Positions 44,001 to 52,621 of a stretch of DNA of 64,000 nucleotides are shown one piece after another. The notes below the pieces were generated by a model. It worked only from the letters and a program-made list of their open reading frames with translations. It did no database searches and had not been told where the DNA came from. Location of the stretch: positions 1,054,001 to 1,118,000 of the forward strand of contig NZ_CP173677.1 in the NCBI RefSeq assembly GCF_045055315.1. The letters are read 5' to 3'. The stretch's first letter is position 1. Every line of letters starts with the position of its first letter. This stretch comes from Brachymonas wangyanguii. Lineage in GTDB: Bacteria > Pseudomonadota > Gammaproteobacteria > Burkholderiales > Burkholderiaceae_C. Made by a program: the position numbers and the translations under genes.

Positions 44001-45048
44001 CTTCAAGGCGCAGCGCGCCGCGGTCGATGTGTTCCGCGTGGCCAGCAAGCAGCAGACCGCGCACCCGCCGGCCAGCGTAGGCCAGGCGCCGCTGAAGGAA
44101 CAGATCATTCACTTCGTCAACAAGAAGTTGCCGGGTGGCCTGCCGACCAAGACCGCGCGTGCGCTGCTGGATATCCAGGATCGTGCCTATGTGCCAGTGA
44201 TCCGCAATCCGCAGAACAGCTCGGTCGATAGCGAGGCGGTGTTCTACTTCCCGGGCTGCGGCTCGGAGCGCCTGTTCAGCCAGGTCGGCCTGGCGACGCA
44301 GGCGATGCTGTGGCATGCCGGCGTGCAGACCGTGCTGCCGCCGGGCTATGTCTGCTGTGGCTACCCGCAGCGCGGCTCCGGCCAGTTCGACGTGGCCGAG
44401 AAGATGATCACCGACAACCGCGTGCTGTTCCACCGCGTGTCCACCACGCTCAACTACCTGGATATCAAGACCGTGGTGGTGAGCTGCGGCACCTGTTATG
44501 ACCAGCTGCAGGACTACCAGTTCGAGAAGATCTTCCCGGGCTGCCGCATCATCGACATCCACGAATTCCTGCTGGAAAAGAACATCACGCTGCCGCGTCC
44601 GGAAGGCTATCTGTACCACGATCCCTGCCACACGCCGCTCAAGCTGCAGGATCCGATGAAGACGGTGAAGGGCCTGCTGGGCGATGCCGTGGTCAAGAGC
44701 GATCGTTGCTGTGGCGAATCCGGCACGCTGGGCGTGAGCCGTCCCGACATCTCGACCCAGGTGCGCTTCCGCAAGACCGAGGAAATTCGCAAGAACGCCG
44801 GCCAGCTGGCCGAGCTGCAGCAGGCCAATGGCCTGGCACCGTCGGAAGGCAAGCAGCCGGTGAAGATGCTGACCAGCTGCCCGAGCTGCTTCCAGGGCCT
44901 GAGCCGCTACAACGAGGACCTGCCGAACGGCCTGATGGAAACCGACTACATCGTGGTCGAGATGGCCAAGCAGATCCTGGGCGAGAACTGGATGAAGGAG
45001 TACGTGGATGCTGCCAACAGCGGCGGCATCGAGCGCGTGCTGGTGTAA
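41068..45048 (+). CDS. large FAD/Fe-S dehydrogenase (DUF3683-FAD oxidase-CCG)
   Basis: The 1326-residue protein fuses an N-terminal DUF3683-type region, a GlcD/D-lactate-dehydrogenase-like FAD domain (IIPRGGGTGYTGGAIPL near residue 230; HAGDGNVHTNIPV; SGEHGIGITKLEF), two 4Fe-4S clusters (CLRCGKCKPVC and CTVCHKCFAPCP near residues 855-930) and a GlpC/CCG domain (YVCCGYPQRGSG; CCGESGTLG; SCPSCFQG). It probably oxidises a 2-hydroxy acid such as D-lactate or glycolate and feeds electrons to the respiratory chain. ATG 41092 (MNAPVMHKN) is an alternative start. Confidence 0.88.
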   Translation: MRHEALIAMNAPVMHKNLLAAADGRQRIREIPYNYTSFSDAEIVERLMGYHGWELLNELRSERETGRSARMLYEVLGDMWVIKRNPYVQDDLLDNPKRRAMLIDAMRHRLGEIDKRRSNGGNSKDERRNAAVGELLELAHEAVNSFDRSFGVTLDLRQQVQRRLGRHTHKDNIKFDGLSRVSHVTDATDWRVEYPFVVLTPDTEAEMAELVKGCVDLGLTIIPRGGGTGYTGGAIPLTWKSAVINTEKLDQLTEVEMVQLPGMDHPVPTVWSGAGVVTVRVAEAAERAGLVFAVDPTSIEASCIGGNIAMNAGGKKAVLWGTALDNLASWRMVTPNAEWLEVHRIGHNMGKIHDADMASFELRYFAADGKTPLRTERLDIPGATFRKEGLGKDVTDKFLSGLPGIQKEGCDGLITSARWVMHRMPTHSRTVCLEFFGSAKLAVPSIVEIRDFMFEEQKRTGVMLAGLEHLDDRYLKAVGYATKSQRGSSGEMGGSGLPKMVLIGDIVGDDPDAVARATSEVVRIANSRAGEGFIATTPEAAKKFWADRKRTAAISRHTNAFKINEDVVIPLPRMAEYTDGIERINIELSLRNKIQLCDELLAFFDQPVLPLGKFDAEAAAMESGDVRDLLPQRVAKAKALITEVRAQWQGWFDNIDAHFLELQDHSLRASWKTQLRKPFQSIFLGDAYKPLLEAVDAVHQRVLKGRVWVALHMHAGDGNVHTNIPVNSDDYDMLQLAHGAVKNIMALARSLDGVISGEHGIGITKLEFLTDDELAPFADYKARIDPEGRFNKGKLLRPVVMSDSQRAVYAGTTALADLTNAYTPSFGLMGHESIIMQQSDIGSIVDSVKDCLRCGKCKPVCATHVPRANLLYSPRNKILATSLLAEAFLYEEQTRRGVSLRHWSEFEDVAEHCTVCHKCFAPCPVDIDFGDVSMNMRNLLRKMDKQSFRPGKALAMTMLNATEPTKINLMRTAMVNVGFKAQRAAVDVFRVASKQQTAHPPASVGQAPLKEQIIHFVNKKLPGGLPTKTARALLDIQDRAYVPVIRNPQNSSVDSEAVFYFPGCGSERLFSQVGLATQAMLWHAGVQTVLPPGYVCCGYPQRGSGQFDVAEKMITDNRVLFHRVSTTLNYLDIKTVVVSCGTCYDQLQDYQFEKIFPGCRIIDIHEFLLEKNITLPRPEGYLYHDPCHTPLKLQDPMKTVKGLLGDAVVKSDRCCGESGTLGVSRPDISTQVRFRKTEEIRKNAGQLAELQQANGLAPSEGKQPVKMLTSCPSCFQGLSRYNEDLPNGLMETDYIVVEMAKQILGENWMKEYVDAANSGGIERVLV

Positions 45049-45074
45049 GCTGGTTTTCAGACGTCCATGACGAC

Positions 45075-45105
45075 ACAGGCCTGGCGATTGCCAGGCCTGT
45101 TTTTT
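45075..45105. terminator. terminator after the large dehydrogenase
   Basis: A perfect 11-bp stem ACAGGCCTGGC/GCCAGGCCTGT with a GATT loop is followed by TTTTT. It lies between two convergent genes. Confidence 0.85.
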
Positions 45106-45144
45106 GTGCGTCAGATCAGGAAATATTCCTGATCAGGATGTTTG

Positions 45145-45747
45145 TCAGATTTTTTGGCCGATCCAGCGAGTGACATAGGCCGGCCCCTGGTGGCCAGGTC
45201 CTTCGTCGAGCACGGTTTCCGATTCGCTGGCCAGCAGCTCCTGCATGGCTGCGGCCAGGTCGTTGCGCAACAGTTCCAGCGTGTACAGCATGGCTTCGTT
45301 CTTCGGGCCACCGCTGTGGTAGTGCAGCTGGCGTGGATGGAAGGCTTCCAGGATCAGCAGGCCACCGGGCTTGAGTGCCTGCACCAGCTTGTGCATCACC
45401 GGCGTACGCAGCTCTGGCGGCAGGTGCAGATAGGTCAGCACCACGGCATCGGCGCTGGCTGGTTCCGGCTGCCAGTCGGCCAGGTCCGCCAGCACGGTTT
45501 GCAGCGGTACCTGGCGGCGGCGCGCCAGGTCATCGGCCTTGGCCAGGCCGACCGCCGAGTTGTCCAGCGATGTCACCTCGTGGCCTTGTTCCGCCAGCCA
45601 GACGCCGTTGCGGCCTTCGCCATCGCCGGGTACCAGCACGCGGGCGCCGGCCGGAATCCGGTGCGCCTGTTCCTTCAGAAAGGCGTTCGGCTGTTCGCCG
45701 TACTTGTAGCCCTCGGCATCGCTGTAGGCCTGGTCCCAATGGTTCAT
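45145..45747 (-). CDS. SAM-dependent methyltransferase (class I, TehB-like)
   Basis: The 200-residue protein has a Rossmann methyltransferase core with the SAM loop RVLVPGDGEGRNGVWLAEQGHEVTSLD and LHLPPELR/LKPGGLLILEAF blocks. The pattern recalls TehB and thiopurine-type methyltransferases that act on small molecules. GGGAAG precedes the ATG. The substrate cannot be told. Confidence 0.85.
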   Translation of the reverse strand: MNHWDQAYSDAEGYKYGEQPNAFLKEQAHRIPAGARVLVPGDGEGRNGVWLAEQGHEVTSLDNSAVGLAKADDLARRRQVPLQTVLADLADWQPEPASADAVVLTYLHLPPELRTPVMHKLVQALKPGGLLILEAFHPRQLHYHSGGPKNEAMLYTLELLRNDLAAAMQELLASESETVLDEGPGHQGPAYVTRWIGQKI

Positions 45748-45849
45748 CTGTGTCTTCCCTTGCAAGAACGGCGCGTAGCCGCGTGAATCAATTAATTGTT
45801 TGGTGAAGTGATTCTAGATGCGGGATGAATCCGGCATGGCGTGCAGGGT

Positions 45850-46419
45850 CTAGCTGGATGGCAACAGCTCGATTTCCAGACCGCTGCGGCGCACCGTGAC
45901 CTTGCCGGGCTTCAGGCGCAGCTGGCGTGCCTTGGCCAGGTCGGATTCGGTCAGCTGGTAGACGTTGTAATCGCTGAACAGCTGCTCGCCGAGCAGGCTG
46001 ACCGCCTGGTTGATGCGCGGCTGGCTGCGGCCGGCGGGATCGCGCAGGTCGATGGTCTGTACGCGCAGGTCGGTGATGCGCACGCTGTTGTCCGTGGGTT
46101 CGTAGCGCAGGCCATAGCGCAGGTCCACCGGGCCGGACAGCGCTGGCGTGAGGCCGAATACCGAGGGCACATCGGCCTGTACCCGGGTGCCGATCTGGTT
46201 GCTGTCGGGGTGGAAGCTCAGGCGCGGGTTGCGCAGGGTGATCTCGGCACCGAGCAGGCGCTGCTGCATCGGGAAGCGCGCAGCCAGCTTGCGCTGCAGC
46301 ATATCGCCATCAAGATCAATGTTGCGCAGCACCGAGGCGACCGAGCAGCCACTCAGGCTGAACAGGCCGAGGGCGGGAATCAGTTGCAGGCAGTGGCGGC
46401 GGGATACGGGAGCGGGCAT
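45850..46419 (-). CDS. DUF1439-type lipoprotein
   Basis: The 189-residue protein has a Tat/Sec-like signal with Arg-Arg and a lipobox (PVSRRHCLQLIPALGLFSLSGC), so it is probably lipid-anchored, likely at the outer membrane. The body (LDGDMLQRKLAARFPMQQRL onward) fits DUF1439 proteins of unknown function, related to YceB. A longer frame upstream is not supported. Confidence 0.82.
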   Translation of the reverse strand: MPAPVSRRHCLQLIPALGLFSLSGCSVASVLRNIDLDGDMLQRKLAARFPMQQRLLGAEITLRNPRLSFHPDSNQIGTRVQADVPSVFGLTPALSGPVDLRYGLRYEPTDNSVRITDLRVQTIDLRDPAGRSQPRINQAVSLLGEQLFSDYNVYQLTESDLAKARQLRLKPGKVTVRRSGLEIELLPSS

Positions 46420-46528
46420 GGCAGGGCAATGGTGTGGCGTACGATAATCCCCGAAGATAGCAGGTCGGGGCGCGCATGGCATGCGGCTTTGCGACAGGAT
46501 GTGCCTGCAGCCGGAAAGGAACAACATC

Positions 46529-46972
46529 ATGAAACAGGATTGTGTGCTGTGCAGCGAGGACGGTGGCCGTGTCGTCTGGCGCGGTCGTGACTGGCGGCTG
46601 GTGCACGCCGGCGAAGCGGCCAATGCGCCGTTCCCGGCGTTCTACCGCCTGATCTGGAATCGCCATGTGGCGGAGTGGAGCGATCTGTCGGCCTGTGAAC
46701 GCCAGCAGGGCATGGAAGCGGTGACTCTGGTGGAGCAGCAGCTGCGCGACTACTTGCGCCCGACCAAGATCAACCTGGCCACGCTGGGCAATGTGGTGCC
46801 GCACCTGCACTGGCACGTGATTGCCCGTTTTGACTGGGACAGCCATTTCCCCGGGCCGGTCTGGGGTGGTGCGCAGCGGCCTTCGCCAGAAGCGCGCGTG
46901 GCTGCGGTCAAGACGCAACTGCCAGCGCTGGAGCAGGCGCTGGCAGCACGCCTGCAGCAGCAGTTTGGCTAA
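46529..46972 (+). CDS. HIT-family nucleotide hydrolase
   Basis: The 147-residue protein has the histidine triad HLHWHVIARF near residue 92 and an N-terminal Cys pair (CVLC). HIT proteins hydrolyse or transfer nucleotidyl groups, for example Ap4A or AMP-lysine types. GGAAAGGAA precedes the ATG. It converges on mltD with 20 bases between the stop codons. Confidence 0.9.
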   Translation: MKQDCVLCSEDGGRVVWRGRDWRLVHAGEAANAPFPAFYRLIWNRHVAEWSDLSACERQQGMEAVTLVEQQLRDYLRPTKINLATLGNVVPHLHWHVIARFDWDSHFPGPVWGGAQRPSPEARVAAVKTQLPALEQALAARLQQQFG

Positions 46973-46992
46973 AACCGATCCCGATCACGCGA

Positions 46993-49053
46993 TTAGCGTG
47001 ATTTGGCGGTAGTTTTCTTGTCGTTAGCAGGTTTCTTGTCTGCTGCCTTCTTGTCAGCCGGTTGTTTTTTCTCGGCCGGCTTCTTTTCTGTGGCTGGCTT
47101 GTCTGCGGCTGCTTTTCGGTCAGCAGCGGGCTTGGCACGCGTCGGCTTGTCCTCGGCAGGGTCGGTGGCGCGCGCTGCCTTGCCGGTGTTGCGCTTGGCG
47201 GGCTCGGCCTTGGTCGACCTGGCGCTAGTGCGGCTATTGGCCTTGTTGTCGGTGGCATCGGCCTTGCTGTCGGTCTTGCCTGCAGCAGCCTTGCCCGTGG
47301 AGGCGCGCTTGTTGGCGCTGCTATCTTCCACCTTCACGGCACGCTGGCCCTTGGCCGGAGCAGCGTCTTCCTGCCTGCTGGTGCGCTTGCCCTTGGCGGA
47401 TGCGGTTTCCTCGGACTTGCTGTTGGCGCGCTGGCGGCTGTCGCTGGTGGCGGCAGTACGCGTATTGCGCTTGGCCGGCGTGGTGGCTGCTTCCGGCTTG
47501 GCGTTGCGTGTGGCGCGTGCCTGCGGCTCTGCTGCACGGGTGCGGCGCTCGGCGGCGGCACGCTCTTCGGCCTGGCGGGTGCGGCGTTCAGCCGCAGCGC
47601 GTTCTTCGGCTTCCCGGGCACGACGTTCGGCGGCGCGCTCCTCGGCTTCCCGTGCGCGGCGTTCGGCAGCGGCTTCGGCCTGCTGTTGCTGGCGCAGCAA
47701 CTGGCTGGCCTGCTGGCGCGGCAGCTGCACGGTCACTTCCTGGCCGGCGCCCAGGCGCGTGTTCGGGCTGGCGTTGTTCCAGCTGGCGACCGAGCTGACC
47801 GGCAGGCCGAAACGCTCGGCAAAGCTGGCAATCGTGTCGCCGACTTCGGCCTTGAGTGAGGTGGTCTGCAGCGCCACTTCGGGCAGGAAGCTGATGCTGC
47901 CGCTGCGCGCCACCAGCGGCGAAATCTCGTCGGCATGGTGATCCTGGCGCGGCACCAGCAGGGTGGAGCCGCTGCGCACGCGCATGCGTGAAGGGATGCG
48001 GTTGATGCTGCGCAGTTCCTCCTCATCGGCGCCGTGCTGGCGCGCCACTTCGGCCACGCTCATGTCGGCCGGCACGGTCCAGACGGTCCAGCTGGCCAGC
48101 TGTTCGTCACGCGCGTTGGCCAGATTCTGACGGAAGCGCGGCGCGCTCTGCCAGGGAAGCAGCAGCGTGGGTGTCAGCGAGGCAATCACCAGCGGGCGGT
48201 TCAGCGAGGGGTTAAGCGCGCGGAAATCATCGAGCGAGATGCCAGCCATGCGTGCCACGATGCTGGCGTCCATGTCGCGCGTGATGCGCACCTGGTCGAA
48301 GTACGGGTGGTTGGCGATGTTGGGCAGCGCGGTGTTGAAGGTGGCCGGATTGCGCACGATGTTCTTCAGCGCCTGGAGCTTGGGGACGTACTGGCGCGTT
48401 TCCTGCGGCATGGTCAGTTCGGAATAGCTGGTGCCACGGCCAGCCGCCTGGTTGCGGCGGATGGCGCGCTGTACATTGCCTTCGCCCCAGTTGTAGGCGG
48501 CCAGCGCCAGATGCCAGTCGCCAAACATGTTGTAGAGGCGCTGCAGGTAGTCGAGTGCGGCACGCGTGGACTGCACCACATCGCGCCGGTTGTCCAGGAA
48601 CAGGTTCTGGTGCAGTTCGTACTGCCGGCCGGTGGCCGGCATGAATTGCCACATGCCGGCGGCCTTGGCGCTGCTCACGGCCAGCGGGTTGAACGAGCTT
48701 TCCACGTAGGGCAGCAGCGCGATCTCGGTCGGCATGTTGCGGCTTTCCAGCGCCTCGATCACGTGGTAGATGTACTTGTCGGAGCTGCCGATCAGGCGCT
48801 GGATCGAGGCCGGGTTGCGCGTGTACCAGGATTCACGATCACGCACGGTGGCGTTGTCCAGATCCGGCATGGCAAAGCCTTGGCGCAGGCGATCCCAGAC
48901 GTTGTTGGGGTTGTTGAGGCCGAGGCTGGTGCGGCCACGATCCAGGTCAGGAACGCGCAGGCCGGAACCGGTGGAAGAGGTCTGGCTGGTAGAGGCGCAG
49001 CCAGCCAGCAGGACCAGCATCAGGGCAGCGCACAGGTATCGGAATGTCGGCAT
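46993..49053 (-). CDS. mltD: membrane-bound lytic murein transglycosylase D with long charged tail
   Basis: MltD cleaves peptidoglycan glycan strands. The 686-residue protein has a lipobox signal (MLVLLAGC, Cys19), an SLT domain with the catalytic Glu in LPYVESSFNPLAVSSAKAAGMWQFMPATG, and a C-terminal LysM motif (VGDTIASFAERFGLPVSSVASWN). About 240 further residues are disordered: first ERRAREAEERAA repeats, then an Ala/Lys-rich histone-like tail. That tail is not a normal part of MltD. Confidence 0.92.
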   Translation of the reverse strand: MPTFRYLCAALMLVLLAGCASTSQTSSTGSGLRVPDLDRGRTSLGLNNPNNVWDRLRQGFAMPDLDNATVRDRESWYTRNPASIQRLIGSSDKYIYHVIEALESRNMPTEIALLPYVESSFNPLAVSSAKAAGMWQFMPATGRQYELHQNLFLDNRRDVVQSTRAALDYLQRLYNMFGDWHLALAAYNWGEGNVQRAIRRNQAAGRGTSYSELTMPQETRQYVPKLQALKNIVRNPATFNTALPNIANHPYFDQVRITRDMDASIVARMAGISLDDFRALNPSLNRPLVIASLTPTLLLPWQSAPRFRQNLANARDEQLASWTVWTVPADMSVAEVARQHGADEEELRSINRIPSRMRVRSGSTLLVPRQDHHADEISPLVARSGSISFLPEVALQTTSLKAEVGDTIASFAERFGLPVSSVASWNNASPNTRLGAGQEVTVQLPRQQASQLLRQQQQAEAAAERRAREAEERAAERRAREAEERAAAERRTRQAEERAAAERRTRAAEPQARATRNAKPEAATTPAKRNTRTAATSDSRQRANSKSEETASAKGKRTSRQEDAAPAKGQRAVKVEDSSANKRASTGKAAAGKTDSKADATDNKANSRTSARSTKAEPAKRNTGKAARATDPAEDKPTRAKPAADRKAAADKPATEKKPAEKKQPADKKAADKKPANDKKTTAKSR

Positions 49054-49095
49054 GAACAGTCGGTGTCGGGAAACCCGATGCAGCCGCGCAGGAAA

Positions 49096-49902
49096 TCAGA
49101 AGCGGTTTTTCCATTCACGCAGGGCTGCCAGGGTGTCCACCGGGCCGGTACTGGCGGCACCTTGTGCCTGCGCGGCCTGCTGCAGGGCAGGCTCCCGGAC
49201 CCGGAGGAAGGGGTTGATCTGGAGTTCCCGTCCGATGGTGGACGGGACGGTCGGCTTTCCCTCGGCACGCAGGGCCTCGCACTGGCGCAGGTAATCGGCC
49301 AGTTCGGCATTGTCGGGTTCGGCAGCCAGCGCAAAGCGCAGGTTGGACAGCGTGTACTCGTGCGCGCAGCACACCAGGGTGCGGGCGGGCAGGGCTGCCA
49401 GGCGATCAAGCGAGGCCAGCATCTGCGCTGGCGTGCCTTCGAACAGGCGGCCGCAGCCACCGGAGAACAGCGTGTCGCCACAGAACAGCAGCGGTGGCTG
49501 GCCGGGAACGGCATCGCTGGCATAGGCCACATGGCCGGCGGTATGACCGGGCACGTCGATCACGCGGAACGGGCTGCCGAGCAGGGTGATGTGGTCATCG
49601 CCCTGGACAAAATGGATCGCGGAAGCCGGGACGCTGGCGTGGGCGCCGGGCGCCACGCCGTCGGCCACGGGCAGGTACACTTGCGTGGCAGCGCTGCCGC
49701 AGGCCTGGTAGAGCGCGTCGAGCCCGCCGACATGGTCGGCGTGGTGGTGCGTGATCAGCACGGCGGCCAGTGCCAGCTGTTGCGCGCGCAGGGCATCAAT
49801 GACCGGGGCGGCATCGCCCGGATCGACCACCACGGCGGCAGCGCCGTCGTGCAGGATCCAGATATAGTTGTCATTGAAAGCAGGTAGCGCCAGCAGGTGC
49901 AT
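49096..49902 (-). CDS. gloB: hydroxyacylglutathione hydrolase (glyoxalase II)
   Basis: GloB hydrolyses S-lactoylglutathione in methylglyoxal detoxification. The 268-residue metallo-beta-lactamase-fold enzyme has the binuclear metal motif THHHADHVGG and the N-terminal LPAFNDNYIWIL. ATG at 49902 is chosen; a TTG three codons upstream is possible. It is divergent from the methyltransferase/rnhA pair, the usual gloB-methyltransferase-rnhA neighbourhood of proteobacteria. Confidence 0.94.
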   Translation of the reverse strand: MHLLALPAFNDNYIWILHDGAAAVVVDPGDAAPVIDALRAQQLALAAVLITHHHADHVGGLDALYQACGSAATQVYLPVADGVAPGAHASVPASAIHFVQGDDHITLLGSPFRVIDVPGHTAGHVAYASDAVPGQPPLLFCGDTLFSGGCGRLFEGTPAQMLASLDRLAALPARTLVCCAHEYTLSNLRFALAAEPDNAELADYLRQCEALRAEGKPTVPSTIGRELQINPFLRVREPALQQAAQAQGAASTGPVDTLAALREWKNRF

Positions 49903-49930
49903 GAGGTTCAAAACAGGCTGATCAAGGGAA

Positions 49931-50752
49931 ATGTCCTCCGAGATTATAGATTTTGCGCAATGGTTCCGCTCGCCAGCCGGAAGATATCTGCACGCCTGGG
50001 AACTGGAACACGGCGATCAGGTGGTGGCCGACTGCTTTGGCTACCACGCTTTGCAGATCGGCTGCGAGTATCTGCAGCTGCTGCGCAGCTCACGCATTCA
50101 GCACCGCTGGCTGGCTGGCGTGGAGGCCTGTTGGCAGGACGAACCGGCCACGGTGACGCCGCAGGAAGTGCAGGCCGCCGGTGTGCCGCAGCCGCAGCCC
50201 GACCTGATCCTGGACCCGACCGCCTTGCCGTTTGCCGAGAACAGCCTCGATCTGGTGGTGCTGCCGCATACGCTGGAAGCCAGCGCCGATCCGCATGCCA
50301 CGCTGCGCGAGGTGGCGCGTGTGCTGGTGCCCGAGGGGCGGCTGATCGTTATCGGCTTCAACCCGACCAGCCTGTGGGGTGCGCAGCAGCACTACAGCAT
50401 GCTGGCGCACCGCATGGGCGGACGGCTCGAGCCTTTCATTCCCGATGTGGATGACCTGATCGGGCATCGCCGGCTGCGCGACTGGCTGCGCCTGCTGAAT
50501 CTGGAAGTGGAGGGCGGCCGCTTTGGCTGCTATCGGCCGGGCATGGACAGCGCACGCTGGTTCGAGCGGCTGGAATGGATAGAGCGCGCCGGCGACCGCT
50601 GGTGGCCGGTGCTGGGTGGGGTCTACCTGCTGACGGCAGTGAAGCGCGTGCGCGGCATGCGCATGCTGCAGCCGCGCTGGAAGGAAATCAAGCGCCAGCG
50701 CAGCCAGGTGCCGGTAGCGCAGCAGAGCGGGTCGTCGCGCCGGCGTGTATGA
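49931..50752 (+). CDS. SAM-dependent methyltransferase adjacent to rnhA
   Basis: The 273-residue class I methyltransferase has the motifs LILDPTALPFAENSLDLVVLPHTLEA and LREVARVLVPEGRLIVIGFNP. It belongs to the conserved group lying between gloB and rnhA in many proteobacteria, whose substrate is unknown. The canonical glycine-rich SAM loop is not obvious at the N-terminus, which is normal for this group. CAAGGGA precedes the ATG. Confidence 0.85.
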   Translation: MSSEIIDFAQWFRSPAGRYLHAWELEHGDQVVADCFGYHALQIGCEYLQLLRSSRIQHRWLAGVEACWQDEPATVTPQEVQAAGVPQPQPDLILDPTALPFAENSLDLVVLPHTLEASADPHATLREVARVLVPEGRLIVIGFNPTSLWGAQQHYSMLAHRMGGRLEPFIPDVDDLIGHRRLRDWLRLLNLEVEGGRFGCYRPGMDSARWFERLEWIERAGDRWWPVLGGVYLLTAVKRVRGMRMLQPRWKEIKRQRSQVPVAQQSGSSRRRV

Positions 50753-50787
50753 TCCCGGACCTTCGGAAGCTTCGGGAGAATACAAGC

Positions 50788-51234
50788 ATGCAACACGTCA
50801 CCATCTACACCGATGGCGCCTGCAAGGGCAACCCGGGGCCGGGCGGCTGGGGTGTCTGGCTGCAGTCCGGATCGCACAGCAAGGAGCTGTTTGGTGGCGA
50901 GGCCGAGACCACCAACAACCGCATGGAACTGACCGCGGTGATCCGCGGCCTGGAGGCGCTCAAGCGGCCCTGTCAGGTCGATCTGTACCTGGACAGCCAG
51001 TACGTGCGCCAGGGCATTACCGAGTGGATCCACAACTGGAAGAAGAAGGGCTGGATCACGGCCAGCAAGCAGCCGGTGAAGAACGCCGAACTCTGGCAGC
51101 AGCTGGATGCGCTGGTGCATGGCGGCATCCATCGCATCAGCTGGCACTGGGTCAAGGGCCATGCCGGCGATCCCGGCAACGAAAAGGCCGATGCGCTGGC
51201 GAATCGCGGTGTGGAGCAGGTGCAGGGCCGATAA
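50788..51234 (+). CDS. rnhA: ribonuclease HI
   Basis: RNase HI cuts RNA in RNA-DNA hybrids. The 148-residue protein has the catalytic set Asp9 (YTDGACKGNPG), Glu47 (NRMELTA), Asp69 (LYLDSQYV) and Asp135 (GNEKADALAN). GGGAGAA lies before the ATG. In many relatives dnaQ follows rnhA; here an SOS-controlled polymerase gene is found instead. Confidence 0.97.
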   Translation: MQHVTIYTDGACKGNPGPGGWGVWLQSGSHSKELFGGEAETTNNRMELTAVIRGLEALKRPCQVDLYLDSQYVRQGITEWIHNWKKKGWITASKQPVKNAELWQQLDALVHGGIHRISWHWVKGHAGDPGNEKADALANRGVEQVQGR

Positions 51235-51274
51235 GGCCCGGGGGACTGTTCAGCGTCGCCAAACTGATGCAGAA

Positions 51275-51294
51275 TACTGGAAATCCATACAGTA
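51275..51294. promoter_or_regulatory. LexA (SOS) box upstream of the Y-family polymerase
   Basis: TACTG-N10-CAGTA matches the LexA consensus CTG-N10-CAG with symmetrical TA flanks and an A/T-rich centre. It ends 16 bases before the polymerase ATG, so bound LexA would block its transcription. Confidence 0.75.
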
Positions 51295-51310
51295 AATATT
51301 TTGCATTGCC

Positions 51311-52567
51311 ATGCTGCGCGTCCTCTTCATCGATTTCAATGCCTACTTTGCCTCGGTAGAGCAGCAGCTGGACGCGTCCCTGCGCGGCGAGCCGGTGGTG
51401 GTGGCGCCGGTCATGGCCGAGAGCAGCTGCTGCATTGCCGCCAGTTACGAGGCACGCGGCTATGGCATCCGCACCGGCACCCGCATCAGCGAGGCGCGCC
51501 GGCTGTGCCCCAAGCTGATCGTGCGCGAGGCACGGCCAGAGCTGTATGTGCAGATGCACCACCGCGCCGTGGCCGTGGTCGACAGCCTGGTGCCGGTGCT
51601 GCGCGTGATGTCGATCGATGAAATGGCCTGCGAACTGACCGGCAGCTGGCGTGCGCCGGAGCGGGCGCAGTGGCTGGCGCAACAGATCAAGCAGCGCCTG
51701 CATGACGAACTTGGCGCGTGCCTCAAGGTCTCCATCGGCATCGCGCCGAATATCCTGCTGGCCAAGCAGGCCTCCAATATGCACAAGCCGGATGGCCTGA
51801 CCGTGATCACGCGCGAGGAGCTGCCGCAGCGCCTGTTCGGGCTGGTGCTGCGCGATATCCATGGCATTGGCAAGCGGCTGGAGCGGCGCCTGCAGGCCTG
51901 CGGCATCCACACGGTGGAGCAACTCTGCGCCGCGCCGCGTGATCTGCTGCGTACCGCCTGGGGCGGCATCGAAGGCAGTGCCATGTACGACAAGCTGCGC
52001 GGCGAATGGCATCTGGCCCCTGAGGTGGAGGCGCGCTCCATCAGCCACTCGCACGTGCTGCCACCGGCGATGCGGCATCCGGAAGCGGCGCGTGCCGTGC
52101 TGCACCGGCTGTTGCAGAAGGCCGCCATGCGACTGCGCCGGCAGGGCTTTTATGCGCAGGCGCTGCAGGTCTGGGTGCAGGGCCATCTGGGCATGGCCTT
52201 GCCCGAAGCCACCACCGCCATGCGTGACCTGCATTTCCAGGAAACGCAGGACACGGCCATGTTGCTGCGCCTGCTCGATCTGGCTTGGGGCAACGGGCTG
52301 GCTGCGGTGGCGGTGCCGCAGCAGGTCGGGGTGCTGTTGCATGAACTGGTGCCGCACCAGCAGCACACGCCAGACCTGTTCGAGGATCCGGGCGAGTTGC
52401 CCGGTCTGACGCCGCGCGCCCGTGACGATCTGCTGCGCGCCGTGGATGCGCTCAACCAGCGCTTTGGCCGCAATGCGGTCTACTTTGCCACCTCGCACGA
52501 GGCCATCGAACACGCCCCGATGCGCATCGCCTTCAGCCGCATCCCAGACCTGGACTCCGAAGCCTGA
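51311..52567 (+). CDS. Y-family DNA polymerase (DinB/Pol IV-like)
   Basis: The 418-residue error-prone translesion polymerase has the catalytic acids Asp8 (FIDFNAYFASVE) and Asp103-Glu104 (MSIDEM), the steric Y/F pair, a helix-hairpin-helix (IHGIGKRLERRL) and a little-finger domain. The C-terminus is not the usual beta-clamp peptide that I can recognise. It is preceded by a LexA box, so it is induced by DNA damage. It is longer and more divergent than classic DinB, and UmuC-like is an alternative name. Confidence 0.87.
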   Translation: MLRVLFIDFNAYFASVEQQLDASLRGEPVVVAPVMAESSCCIAASYEARGYGIRTGTRISEARRLCPKLIVREARPELYVQMHHRAVAVVDSLVPVLRVMSIDEMACELTGSWRAPERAQWLAQQIKQRLHDELGACLKVSIGIAPNILLAKQASNMHKPDGLTVITREELPQRLFGLVLRDIHGIGKRLERRLQACGIHTVEQLCAAPRDLLRTAWGGIEGSAMYDKLRGEWHLAPEVEARSISHSHVLPPAMRHPEAARAVLHRLLQKAAMRLRRQGFYAQALQVWVQGHLGMALPEATTAMRDLHFQETQDTAMLLRLLDLAWGNGLAAVAVPQQVGVLLHELVPHQQHTPDLFEDPGELPGLTPRARDDLLRAVDALNQRFGRNAVYFATSHEAIEHAPMRIAFSRIPDLDSEA

Positions 52568-52621
52568 GCGCGCGGTATCATGCGCACAGAGGCGGGCCTG
52601 CCCCGCATACAGGATTTTTTC

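Noticed and set aside
46984..47002. ATCACGC/GCGTGAT hairpin between the HIT gene and mltD as a terminator
   Set aside because: It lacks a T-run and overlaps the mltD stop codon, so terminator function is uncertain.
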